Assembly (NCBI GenBank): GCA_018375265.1
Contig: JAHADO010000042.1
Coordinates: 1 to 8,724, forward strand
Length of the DNA: 8,724 nt
Source of the DNA: Campylobacter concisus
Lineage (GTDB): Bacteria; Campylobacterota; Campylobacteria; Campylobacterales; Campylobacteraceae
Direction of reading: 5' to 3'
Within the stretch, counting starts at the first letter, position 1. Every line of letters starts with the position of its first letter. A program made the position numbers and the translations under genes. Below the pieces are notes generated by a model that had not been told where the DNA came from, did no database searches, and saw only the letters and a list, made by a program, of their open reading frames with translations. Below are positions 1-6,870 of the stretch, piece by piece.

Positions 1-1
1 A

Positions 2-1870
2 CGCTACAAATACCCATTTATAAACTGCACCAACTGCGGACCGAGATTTTCCATCATCAAAGCATTGCCTTATGACAGGGTAAATACGACGATGAACGAG
101 TTTAAGATGTGCGAGTTTTGTGAGAGCGAGTATAAAGACCCTCTTAACCGCCGCTACCACGCAGAGCCGATCTCTTGCCCAAACTGCGGACCAAAACTCT
201 ATCTAAAAGATAAATTTGGAAAAGTCTTGGCTAGTAAAAACGAAGCAGCCAAAGAGGCGGCTAAGCTCATAAACGAGGGCAAAATTTTAGCCATTAAAGG
301 ACTTGGTGGCTTTCATCTAGTTTGCGACGCGACAAATGAAGCCGCAGTTTGCGAGCTAAGAGCTAGAAAACACCGCCCAAGCAAGCCCTTTGCTCTGATG
401 AGTAAAAATTTACAAAACGCTAGAAAAATAGCGCAAATTTCAGAGGCGGAGGCGAAGCTTCTTGGCTCAAATTTAAAGCCGATCGTCCTACTGGAGGCAA
501 AAAATGGCTCAAATATCGCAAAAAGCGTCGCACCAAATTTAAATAAGCTTGGCGTCATGCTCGCATTTAGCGGCATACATCTTTTGCTATTTGACTATCT
601 TGAACACGACATCATCGCAACTAGCGCAAACATCTCGGGCGAGGTTGTGATAAAGGACGAGAGCGAGCTAAGAGAAAAACTAGGTGAGGTTATAGACTTT
701 TACCTTGATCACGACCGAGAAATTTACTCACCAAGTGACGATAGTATCGCATTTTGTGTTGAAGATGAGACAATTTTTACAAGGACAAGCCGCGGCTTAA
801 ATCCAAATTTCATCCATACAAATTTTAAGCAAAAAGGGACATTTTTAGCCCTTGGAGCAGAGCTAAAAAGCTCATTTTGCATCTACAAAGACGGGCTTTT
901 GATGGTTAGCCCATATATCGGCGATCTAAAAAACGTGGCGACTTTTGATAGGTTTAAGGATATTTTCACCCTTTTTGAAACGACTTATGATCTAAAAATA
1001 GACAAAGTTATAGCCGATCTGCATCCAAATTTTTTAAATACAAAATGGGCGAAAGATCAGGGCTTTGAGCTAGTTCATCTGCAGCATCACTACGCACATT
1101 TGCTAAGTGTGATCTTTGAAAATGATTTGCCAGATAAAGAGTATCTTGGCTTTTGTTTTGACGGCACTGGATACGCAGAGGATGGCAAAATTTGGGGTGG
1201 CGAGGTTTTTAGGCTAGATAAAAAAAGCTATAAAAGAGTTTATCACTTTGATGAATTTAGCTTATTTGGCGGTGAAAATAGCATAAAAAATATCTACCTC
1301 ATCGCTTATTCTATTATTTTGAAGTATGAGCTTGAGGACGAAGGGTGTAAATTTTTAGTAAATTTTGATGAAAAGGTGCTTAGAAATTTCAAGATGATGG
1401 AGCAAAAGGGGCTAAATTTAGTAAAAACTAGCTCTGTTGGTAGGATATTTGACGCATTTGGTGCGATAATATGTGGTATTTTTCACTCGAGTTTTGAGGG
1501 CGAGAGTGGCATGAGGCTTGAGGCACTTTATGATAAAAATTTAGATGCGTGTTACAAATTTAGTCTAAATGACGGAGTTATCGGCTTTAAAGATGCCTTT
1601 AAAAGTGCTTTAAAAGATGAGCCAAGAGTGGCTGCAACGGCATTTATAAATGGCATGGCTGATATTATTTTTGAAATTTCTAAAAATGAGAAAAAAGAGA
1701 TTTTGCTAAGCGGTGGAGTTTTTCAAAATAAGACTTTGCTTGAGCTTATTTACAAAAAATTTACTGAAGCAAATTTGAAATTTTATATCAATAAGAAATT
1801 TTGCAGTAACGATTCTAACGTAAATTTAGGGCAAATTTATTATTATTTATCCACATTTTCTGAGAAGTGA
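2..1870 (+). CDS. hypF: Carbamoyltransferase HypF, 5'-truncated by window edge
   Basis: HypF takes the carbamoyl group of carbamoyl phosphate, via a carbamoyl-adenylate, and passes it to the C-terminal cysteine of HypE, the first step in making the cyanide ligands of [NiFe] hydrogenase. The frame is open from base 2, and its first residues (RYKYPFINCTNCGPR) already match the HypF zinc-finger region, so the TTG at 65 is an internal Leu codon and the true start lies upstream. 622 residues are visible; with the roughly 130 missing (acylphosphatase domain and first finger half) this gives the usual ~750. Counting from base 2: Cys pairs 9/12 and 37/40 plus 59/62 (CX2C-X18-CX2C), YrdC-like domain about 80-270 (HRPSKPFA, ATSANISGE), then the Kae1-like domain with HHYAH at 362-366, DGTG at 387-390 and LSGGVFQN near the end. 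All hallmark motifs are intact. The cytoplasmic product acts with HypE, encoded further down. Confidence 0.97.
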   Translation, partial: RYKYPFINCTNCGPRFSIIKALPYDRVNTTMNEFKMCEFCESEYKDPLNRRYHAEPISCPNCGPKLYLKDKFGKVLASKNEAAKEAAKLINEGKILAIKGLGGFHLVCDATNEAAVCELRARKHRPSKPFALMSKNLQNARKIAQISEAEAKLLGSNLKPIVLLEAKNGSNIAKSVAPNLNKLGVMLAFSGIHLLLFDYLEHDIIATSANISGEVVIKDESELREKLGEVIDFYLDHDREIYSPSDDSIAFCVEDETIFTRTSRGLNPNFIHTNFKQKGTFLALGAELKSSFCIYKDGLLMVSPYIGDLKNVATFDRFKDIFTLFETTYDLKIDKVIADLHPNFLNTKWAKDQGFELVHLQHHYAHLLSVIFENDLPDKEYLGFCFDGTGYAEDGKIWGGEVFRLDKKSYKRVYHFDEFSLFGGENSIKNIYLIAYSIILKYELEDEGCKFLVNFDEKVLRNFKMMEQKGLNLVKTSSVGRIFDAFGAIICGIFHSSFEGESGMRLEALYDKNLDACYKFSLNDGVIGFKDAFKSALKDEPRVAATAFINGMADIIFEISKNEKKEILLSGGVFQNKTLLELIYKKFTEANLKFYINKKFCSNDSNVNLGQIYYYLSTFSEK

Positions 1871-1872
1871 TG

Positions 1873-1885
1873 TATAATGATTATA
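1873..1885 (+). promoter_or_regulatory. Likely nikR -10 box inside a TATAAT-G-ATTATA palindrome
   Basis: TATAAT at 1873-1878 is a perfect sigma-70 -10 hexamer and forms the left half of a 6-1-6 palindrome, TATAATGATTATA. It begins 2 nt after the hypF stop and 31 nt before the chosen nikR ATG, which leaves room for a start site near 1885 and a short leader. No convincing -35 is seen, as is usual in Campylobacter promoters. A dyad overlapping the -10 could be an operator, and autoregulation by NikR is the natural candidate, but the site does not match the E. coli NikR consensus (GTATGA-N16-TCATAC) and only partly resembles the H. pylori type (TATWATT-N11-AATWATA). The promoter reading is reasonable; the operator reading is inference. 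Confidence 0.5.
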
Positions 1886-1904
1886 AACGGTAATCAAACG
1901 AGAA

Positions 1905-1909
1905 AGGAG
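1905..1909 (+). promoter_or_regulatory. Ribosome binding site deciding the nikR start
   Basis: AGGAG lies 6 nt before the ATG at 1916. The upstream in-frame ATG at 1877 lies inside the promoter palindrome, has no such site and would add 13 residues unlike NikR. This supports 1916 as the start. Confidence 0.8.
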
Positions 1910-1915
1910 CAAAAA

Positions 1916-2329
1916 ATGGATAGTGTTATACGTTTTAGTGTCTCTTTGCCTAGTCAATTACTAGACGAACTAGATAGAAAAGTTAGCGAACAAGGCTACG
2001 CTTCTAGAAGTGAATTTACAAGGGATTTGATCCGTGAAAAGATCGTAAGCGACAGCTGGAAGGATGCTAACGAGGAGTTGATTGGGGTTTTGACGCTCAT
2101 TTATGTGCATCATCACAACGATTTGGTGAATAAAAAAATGGATATCGAGCATGACTCTGATGTGAAGATCATCTGCACAAATCACGTTCATGTCGATCAC
2201 CACAACTGCTTAGAAACGATCTCGATAAGAGGTGAGGCTAGCAAGATTGAGCGCTTTGCTGACAGGATTGCTGGCTTAAAGGGTGTTAAGTTTTCTAAAC
2301 TTACAAAGGCCGCTGTGCCTAAATTTTAA
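1916..2329 (+). CDS. nikR: Nickel-responsive transcriptional regulator NikR
   Basis: A 137-residue ribbon-helix-helix repressor, close to the family length (E. coli 133, H. pylori 148). With Ni(II) bound, NikR tetramers bind palindromic operators and control nickel uptake and, in epsilonproteobacteria, other nickel-related genes. Residues 1-45 are the DNA-binding part ([17 protein letters not shown], then [12 protein letters not shown]); residues from about 55 form the ACT-like metal-binding and tetramerisation domain. The nickel ligands are all present with E. coli spacing: H79, H90, H92 and C98 (E. coli H76, H87, H89, C95). H65-H67 and H95-H96 add to a very His-rich face. The start at 1916 follows AGGAG. 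The gene has its own probable promoter after hypF and is closed by a hairpin terminator, so it may be a single-gene transcript. Its position within a hydrogenase maturation region fits nickel homeostasis; its target operators are not identified here. Confidence 0.95.
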   Translation: MDSVIRFSVSLPSQLLDELDRKVSEQGYASRSEFTRDLIREKIVSDSWKDANEELIGVLTLIYVHHHNDLVNKKMDIEHDSDVKIICTNHVHVDHHNCLETISIRGEASKIERFADRIAGLKGVKFSKLTKAAVPKF

Positions 2330-2366
2330 GCTAAAAGCTTTTTTGGCTCTTAAATTTAGGTTTTTT
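2318..2366 (+). terminator. Intrinsic terminator folding over the nikR stop codon
   Basis: CCTAAATTT (2318-2326) pairs with AAATTTAGG (2352-2360); the stem continues past a bulged T as AAG/CTT (2328-2330 with 2349-2351), and TTTTTT follows at 2361-2366. The nikR TAA (2327-2329) lies in the left arm, so termination is built from coding sequence. The loop holds a further small AAAAGCTTTT dyad. Confidence 0.8.
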
Positions 2367-2372
2367 GTAAAT

Positions 2373-2402
2373 AGCTAGCAGCGCTTTCTTGGCTGCAGAG
2401 CT
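2373..2402 (+). other. Imperfect hairpin after nikR
   Basis: AGCT (2373-2376) pairs with AGCT (2399-2402) and GCAGC (2378-2382) with GCTGC (2392-2396), with small bulges and a 9-nt loop. A T-rich run with several interruptions follows (2403-2426), so it may be a back-up terminator or part of a structured RNA. Confidence 0.45.
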
Positions 2403-2534
2403 TGTCTTATTTTGTCTTTTTGGTAGTTTTTAGCAGTTTATGTGATCCATTTTTGCAAATTGTTATTGGGTTTTGCTATTTCTTGCTTGCCTGATATCTT
2501 TTTTGTGGCGAAAGTTTGATGACCGTTTCTTTTT

Positions 2535-2584
2535 ACTTGGGCTTTGGCTAAAGCTAAATTTGCAAAAGCCCGCCCAAGTTTTTT
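2535..2584 (+). terminator. Strong intrinsic terminator in the nikR-DUF2157 gap
   Basis: ACTTGGGC (2535-2542) pairs perfectly with GCCCAAGT (2572-2579), and the following run of T (2579-2584) gives the classic terminator tail. The interior offers a second pairing of GGGCTTT with AAAGCCC, so two competing folds are possible. No gene ends just before it, and the nikR terminator is about 170 nt upstream, so it either catches read-through or ends an unannotated RNA starting between 2403 and 2535. Confidence 0.65.
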
Positions 2585-2644
2585 GGCTTTTTAAATTTCT
2601 TACTTTTTTGCTTTATTTTTGTTCTAGCATTTTTGGCGCTTGTA

Positions 2645-2653
2645 TGCTATCAT
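2645..2653 (+). promoter_or_regulatory. Candidate extended -10 promoter for the DUF2157 gene
   Basis: TGCTATCAT has the TGn extension and a 4- to 5-of-6 match to TATAAT; it lies 36 nt before the ATG at 2690, downstream of the strong terminator, with T-rich blocks upstream in place of a clear -35. A Shine-Dalgarno-like AAGAGAA (2677-2683) precedes the start. Visual match only. Confidence 0.4.
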
Positions 2654-2689
2654 TAGCCACAAAAAAATGTCATTTAAAGAGAATGAAAG

Positions 2690-3952
2690 ATGAATTTTTA
2701 CAATAGAAATTTTCTAGCCAAAGAGCTAGATCGCTGGCAAAAAGAGGATGTGGTCGATAAGGCCACCGCTTTAAAAATAGCAAATTTATATGATATAGAT
2801 ATAGACGCTCATAGCGAAAAGACTAGCTTTATATTAAAGTTGGTTGCTTATCTCTTTTTCGCGCTGGCATTTTTTACCCTTGTTGGAGCCTACTGGGAGG
2901 ATATACCAAGGATGGGGCGCCTTGTTATCATCTTTGGCGTTCTTGCTCTTTTAAATTTTGGCGGAGTTTATTATCTCAAAAAGGGCAAAGATAAGCTTGG
3001 CACAGCCACACTCTTTTTGGGAAATTTCTGCTATGGAGCAGCCATAGCGCTTATCGCTCAAATTTATAACATCAGCGACGAGCCAAGTGGCGGAGTTTTG
3101 CTCTGGAGCGTTGGAGCGATGGCGCTCTCTTTTGCTAGTAAAAAGGCTTTGCTAGTGGCTCAAAGCCTTGTTTTTGCGACGATCTGGTTTGTTTTAAAGG
3201 GCATGGGTGGCGAGTTTGCTTATGAATTTATCGTCTTTATAGCCCTTGGCGCCTACACGCTTTACAAAAGTGACTCTATTTTTCTTGCCATCATGCTTTT
3301 GGCAGATATATTTTTCTACATCGTTTCACTTTGCGCTAGGATCAGTGGGTTTAATGAATTTTATGGCTATGATCTTATGTTTAGAGCGCCGATGGCTGCT
3401 ACTTTATCGCTCTCATACGCGCTTTTGCTTGTCGCGCTCTTTAGCACGTTAGCTAGCTTTAGAGATAGGCTAGCGCACCTTGTAAAAGGCTTTGGTAAGT
3501 ATCTTGGCATCGTTATCTTGGTCGTTTGCCTGATAGCTTATGCAAATGGCGATATCTACGAGCTAGAAGAAGATAAATTTTGGTTTGCAAAGGCATTTTT
3601 TTATAGTAGCTTTGGCAAGGTTTTTGCCGTATTTAGCATCGCTAGCATTGCGCTATTTTTCAAAGAGAAAAACAAAAGTGGCTTGTTTCTTGGCTTGATA
3701 CTCTTTGCGTTGCCATTTGTCTTTAGTCTGGGTGTGGGATATGCAAATATCTTCTTCTCGCTAGCAAATATCATCGTTGCAGCCGTGCTTATCAAAAATG
3801 GCGAGCTTGCACTTGGACTATGCATGATATTCTTAGTTGCGGTGGTTAGATACTTTGAACTAATAGGCGATTATTTAGGGGCTACGGCGCTATTTATAAT
3901 CTTTGCCTTCGTCGTGCTCGCAGTTGCTGCTAAAAAAGGAGGCAAAAAATGA
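2690..3952 (+). CDS. Polytopic membrane protein, DUF2157-like
   Basis: A 420-residue inner-membrane protein of unknown function. Residues 1-45 are a soluble, charged N-terminal part (AKELDRWQKEDVVDKATA) typical of the DUF2157 N-terminal domain; the rest holds roughly 12-14 hydrophobic segments (about 47-68, 77-96, 104-124, 133-170, 178-214, 234-253, 271-284, 309-324, 331-368, 373-387 and 395-413). Near the C-terminus, RYFELIGDYLG (about residues 387-397) resembles a conserved end motif I associate with DUF2157/DUF4401 proteins. The start is ATG 2690. It overlaps the next gene by 4 nt (ATGA), so the two are translationally coupled; this pairing with a GDYXXLXY protein is a recurrent arrangement in bacteria, from memory. 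Family assignment rests on motif recall and partner; no biochemical role should be assumed. Nothing in the sequence links it to hydrogenase maturation except location. Confidence 0.8.
   Translation: MNFYNRNFLAKELDRWQKEDVVDKATALKIANLYDIDIDAHSEKTSFILKLVAYLFFALAFFTLVGAYWEDIPRMGRLVIIFGVLALLNFGGVYYLKKGKDKLGTATLFLGNFCYGAAIALIAQIYNISDEPSGGVLLWSVGAMALSFASKKALLVAQSLVFATIWFVLKGMGGEFAYEFIVFIALGAYTLYKSDSIFLAIMLLADIFFYIVSLCARISGFNEFYGYDLMFRAPMAATLSLSYALLLVALFSTLASFRDRLAHLVKGFGKYLGIVILVVCLIAYANGDIYELEEDKFWFAKAFFYSSFGKVFAVFSIASIALFFKEKNKSGLFLGLILFALPFVFSLGVGYANIFFSLANIIVAAVLIKNGELALGLCMIFLVAVVRYFELIGDYLGATALFIIFAFVVLAVAAKKGGKK
3936..3942 (+). promoter_or_regulatory. Strong Shine-Dalgarno for the GDYXXLXY gene
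   Basis: AAGGAGG, a full match to the anti-SD, lies 6 nt before ATG 3949 and inside the last codons of the upstream gene. With the ATGA overlap it marks 3949 as the start and suggests the partner is made at a high ratio to the membrane protein. Confidence 0.8.
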
Positions 3953-4599
3953 AGATAAGATCGCTAATACTAGCCATAATTTTTCAAATTTTACTAATAA
4001 TTGCGATGCTCGCATACGCGCTCATGCCACTTTACCTTGGAAAAGAGGTAAAAGTGAGGGTAAATCTTTATGATCCAAGAGATCTCTTTCGCGGAAACTA
4101 CGTGAGCTTGAGCTATGACTTTTCAAATCTGCAGCAGTCTAAATTTGATGAAAAAACTGGCGTTGAGATATATATATATGATAGAAATTTCTCAAAAAAT
4201 GATGAAATTTACGCCATTTTAAAGCAAGATGCGAATGCCACTTACGCTTTTGATAAATTTAGCTTTACTAAGCCAAAAGACGCGCTTTTTCTAGCTGGTA
4301 AATTTGATGGATATTTATTTGTAAAATATGGCATCGAAGAGTTTTACATGCCAACTAAAAAGGCAAAGCAGACTGAGCGAGAGATGATGGATCAAGATGT
4401 GGATGCTGTTGCTGTTTTGATGGTGATGGATGATGGTAGGGCAAGGCTAAAAGATCTCATCATCACGCCAAATGGTAAAAAAAGAAGCAGTGATGAAAAT
4501 TTTGATGAAAATGGCTACACAGATGATAATGAGAGCATAGATGATAACGAGAGCCTTGAAGAGCCAGATAAAAACATTCGCTTGCAAGATCAAAGGTAA
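3949..4599 (+). CDS. GDYXXLXY-family membrane-anchored protein with acidic repeat tail
   Basis: A 216-residue protein with one N-terminal membrane segment (about residues 5-29) and a mainly beta-like domain exported or facing the periplasm by inference. The family signature is present as RGNYVSLSY (residues 48-56), with Asn50 where the name motif has Asp; YDPRDLFRG before it and YGIEEFY (127-133) are further family-like blocks, followed by VAVLMVMDDGRARLKDLII. The function of this family is unknown; it is usually encoded beside a DUF2157-type multi-pass protein, as here, suggesting one complex. Residues 176-216 extend beyond the conserved domain and are strongly acidic and Asn-rich, with DENFDEN (182-188) and a DDNES duplicate (192-196, 198-202). 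The start is fixed by the AAGGAGG site and the ATGA overlap. A gap of 123 nt follows before hypB. Confidence 0.82.
   Translation: MKIRSLILAIIFQILLIIAMLAYALMPLYLGKEVKVRVNLYDPRDLFRGNYVSLSYDFSNLQQSKFDEKTGVEIYIYDRNFSKNDEIYAILKQDANATYAFDKFSFTKPKDALFLAGKFDGYLFVKYGIEEFYMPTKKAKQTEREMMDQDVDAVAVLMVMDDGRARLKDLIITPNGKKRSSDENFDENGYTDDNESIDDNESLEEPDKNIRLQDQR
4522..4557 (+). repeat. 18-nt tandem duplication encoding DDNES(I/L)
   Basis: GATGATAATGAGAGCATA at 4522-4539 is followed directly by GATGATAACGAGAGCCTT at 4540-4557, identical at 15 of 18 positions. It keeps frame and adds six acidic/polar residues to the tail of the GDYXXLXY protein. Confidence 0.75.
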
Positions 4600-4643
4600 A
4601 TTTAAAGGATGATTAAAAAACGGGTTAATTTATCTCATTTGCA

Positions 4644-4692
4644 TAAAATGCCCTTAAATTTTAATTTTATTTTTAAATTTAAGCGTTAAAAT
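4644..4692 (+). promoter_or_regulatory. hypB leader: candidate -10 boxes flanking an AT-rich inverted repeat
   Basis: Two TAAAAT hexamers (4644-4649, preceded by TGCA, and 4687-4692) could serve as -10 boxes for the hypBCDEA operon. Between them CTTAAATTT (4653-4661) and AAATTTAAG (4675-4683) form a perfect 9-bp inverted repeat with a 13-nt loop. No T tract follows, so it is not an obvious terminator; it could be an operator or chance in A/T-rich DNA. The 123-nt gap and the break in gene packing support an operon promoter here. Confidence 0.4.
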
Positions 4693-4710
4693 CTCTGAAA
4701 ATTAATAAAA

Positions 4711-4715
4711 AAGGA
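4711..4715 (+). promoter_or_regulatory. Ribosome binding site of hypB
   Basis: AAGGA lies 7 nt before ATG 4723 and directly supports that start, which also yields the expected N-terminal CXXCGC motif. Confidence 0.8.
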
Positions 4716-4722
4716 TAAGAAA

Positions 4723-5534
4723 ATGTGTAAAGACTGCGGTTGTTCAATGGGAAATCACGCCCACACTCACACTCACGACGATGGCACTACTCACTCACAC
4801 CCACACACTCACGATGGGCATACAGATCACGCTCATGACGCACACGAGCATAGCCACGAGGCTCACGCACACCCTGTGCTAAATGAGAGCAAAACCATAG
4901 ACGTAATAGAGAAAATTCTATCTGAAAACGACAAAGAGGCCGCTCACAACAGAGCGCATCTTGATGAGAAAAAGATACTTTGTGTAAATTTGATGAGTAG
5001 CCCAGGCGCTGGCAAGACTACGCTTTTGGAGGCTACGATAAAGGCTGGTAAATTTAAAATAGGCGTTGTCGAGGGCGATTTAGAGACAAATCAAGATGCT
5101 GACCGTATAGTAAAAGCTGGCGCAAAAGCTCATCAGATAAGTACAGGTCAGACCTGCCACTTGGACGCTTTTATGGTGCATGAGGGGCTTCATCACCTGC
5201 CACTAAATGAGCTTGATCTAGTCTTTATAGAAAATGTTGGAAATTTAGTCTGTCCTGCAAGCTACGACGTTGGCTCGCACTTTAACGCTGTGCTTCTTTC
5301 AGTGCCAGAGGGCGATGATAAGGTTAGTAAATATCCAGTGATGTTTAGGGCTGCTGACGTGCTTTTGATCACAAAAGCTTCGCTTGCGCCACACTTTGAC
5401 TTTGACATCGAGCGCGTGAAAAACGACGCTAGAAAGCTAAATCCAAAGGTCGATATCTTTGTAGTAGATAGCAAAACAGGCGAGGGCATCGATAAATGGA
5501 TAAGTTATTTGGAATTTAAAAAAGAGCTAAGATA

Positions 5535-5535
<1 letters not shown>
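4723..5535 (+). CDS. hypB: Hydrogenase nickel incorporation GTPase HypB
   Basis: HypB is the SIMIBI-class GTPase that, with HypA, loads nickel into the large subunit of [NiFe] hydrogenase. The 270-residue protein starts with the high-affinity metal motif CKDCGC (residues 2-7). A His-rich stretch follows, 16 His in residues 12-50, which in other HypB proteins stores nickel. The G domain starts near residue 84: P-loop SSPGAGKTT (92-100), EGDLETNQDADR (117-128), and the second metal site C145-H146 with C177 in ENVGNLVCP, matching E. coli C166/H167/C198. SVPEGDDKVSKYP is also family-typical. The guanine-specificity motif reads TKAS (217-220), with Ser where NKxD has Asp; the codon is clearly TCG at 5380. 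This may alter nucleotide choice or be a tolerated variant. It opens the hyp operon and its TAA overlaps the hypC ATG by 1 nt. Confidence 0.96.
4756..4872 (+). repeat. Low-complexity CAC/CAT-rich tract encoding the HypB His-rich region
   Basis: His codons (CAC, CAT) alternate with ACT, GCC, GAC and similar codons through 39 residues, 16 of them His. The tract is degenerate rather than an exact tandem array, but such DNA is prone to length change between strains. It acts as a Ni/Zn-binding segment in comparable proteins. Confidence 0.7.
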
Positions 5536-5773
<238 letters not shown>

Positions 5774-5774
<1 letters not shown>

Positions 5775-6862
5775 TGGATCTTATCAATGATTTTCGCGAT
5801 AAAAATTTAATCCTAGCCCTTTCAAAACTGATACAAAAAGAGAGCGTAAAACCGCTAAATATCATGGAAATTTGCGGTGGACACACGCATAGCATTATGA
5901 AATTTGCACTGCCAAGCTTAGTTGGAGAACATATAAATTTCGTCCATGGCCCAGGCTGTCCAGTCTGCGTGATGCCAAAAAGCCGCATAGACGAGGCCTG
6001 TAAGCTTGCTAGCATGGATAATGTGATCTTTTGCACGCTAGCTGATATGCTAAGAGTGCCTGGCTCAAAGACAAGCTTGCAAAAGCTTCGCGGCGAGGGA
6101 CACGATATAAGGGCACTTTACACGCCACTTGATGCGCTAAATATCGCTAAGCAAAATCCAGCTAAAAAGGTCATATTTTTTGCGATCGGCTTTGAGACGA
6201 CGACTCCGATGAGCGCAAATTTAGTTGAAAAAGTGGTGCAAGAGGGCATTAAAAATTTATACTTTCATATAAATCACGTAACCGTCCCAGCTCCAGTTAG
6301 AGCCATAATGAGCGATGAAAACGTAAGGATAGACGCATTTTTGGGTCCAAGTCACGTAAGCGTCATCACGGGTAGTAAAATTTACAAAGAGTTAGCGAGC
6401 GAATTTAAAAGGCCGATCGCCATTAGCGGTTTTGAGCCGCTTGACATCATGGCAAGTGTGCTAAATTTAGTCCGTCAGCAAAACGCAGGCACTTATGAAG
6501 TCTATAACGAGTACGCAAGGGCGGTCAAAGAAGAGGGCAATGTCAAGGCAAAAGAGCTCATAGCTAAGTACTTTGAGCCGTGCGACTTTGTTTGGAGAGG
6601 TCTTGGCGAGATAGCGCAAAGCGGTATGAAACTAAAAGACGAGTTTGCCTATCTTGACGCTAGAGTGCAGTTTGACTGCAGTGTAGAGAGCGCTGGCGAG
6701 AGCAAGGCTTGCATTTGTGGGCAAATTTTAAGAGGGCTGGCAAAGCCGACTGATTGTAAGGTCTTTGGCAAGGTCTGCAACCCGCAAAATCCGATAGGAT
6801 CGTGCATGGTCTCAAGCGAGGGCGCTTGTGCGGCATATTTTAAATACGCAAGAGTTGGTTAA
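5774..6862 (+). CDS. hypD: Hydrogenase Fe-cyanide assembly protein HypD
   Basis: HypD is the iron-sulfur scaffold on which, with HypC, the Fe(CN)2CO group is put together using cyanide from HypE. I take ATG 5774 (TGATG with the hypC stop) instead of the TTG one codon earlier, giving 362 residues. From that start: C34 in EICGGHTH, and C62/C65 in HGPGCPVC, equivalent to E. coli C41, C69 and C72; GFETTTP at 139-145; GFEPLD near 209-214; and a C-terminal cluster C313, C315, C328, C335, C344 and C352, including the [4Fe-4S] ligands, ending in GSCMVSSEGACAAY. All key Cys and the GGHTH histidines are present. The Shine-Dalgarno is poor, as for hypC. An 8-nt gap and an AAGGA overlapping the stop lead to hypE. 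Confidence 0.97.
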
Positions 6863-6865
6863 GGA
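6861..6865 (+). promoter_or_regulatory. Ribosome binding site of hypE overlapping the hypD stop
   Basis: AAGGA shares its first two bases with the hypD TAA (6860-6862) and stands 5 nt before ATG 6871. This is the only junction in the operon with a gap, and it has its own good site. Confidence 0.75.
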
Positions 6866-6870
6866 ATTTA

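Larger units (their letters stand above)
2367..2689 (+). other. T-rich intergenic region with hairpins, no convincing protein gene
   Basis: About 320 nt separate the nikR terminator from the next start codon. The + strand is very T-rich. I find two hairpins (2373-2402 and 2535-2584, listed separately) and a candidate promoter near its end. An open frame reaching 2706 exists but starts only at TTG (2473), lacks a Shine-Dalgarno site and is hydrophobic mainly because of T-richness. On the - strand the longest frame I could follow (about 50 codons opposite the 2480-2630 region) has no start codon. No tRNA, riboswitch or transposon end was recognised. A short non-coding RNA ending at 2584 is possible. 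Confidence 0.6.

Noticed and set aside
65..67. TTG as the hypF start
   Set aside because: The frame is open to the window edge and the upstream residues match the HypF zinc-finger region, so the gene is cut by the window.
1877..1915. Upstream ATG adding 13 residues to NikR
   Set aside because: It lies in the probable promoter palindrome, lacks a ribosome site, and the added residues do not look like NikR; ATG 1916 has AGGAG at good spacing.
2473..2706. 77-codon + strand frame with hydrophobic product between nikR and the DUF2157 gene
   Set aside because: TTG start without Shine-Dalgarno, crosses a terminator hairpin with T6, overlaps the next real start, and its Leu/Phe richness follows from T-rich DNA.
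4653..4683. Inverted repeat upstream of hypB as a terminator of the GDYXXLXY gene
   Set aside because: No T tract follows the right arm and the stem is nearly all A/T, so termination is doubtful; kept only as a possible regulatory dyad.
4609..4689. 26-codon frame (MIKKRVNLSH...) in the hypB leader, possible leader peptide
   Set aside because: AAAGG abuts the ATG with no spacing, the product is Phe/Lys/Asn-rich as expected from A/T DNA, and no regulatory codon run is seen.
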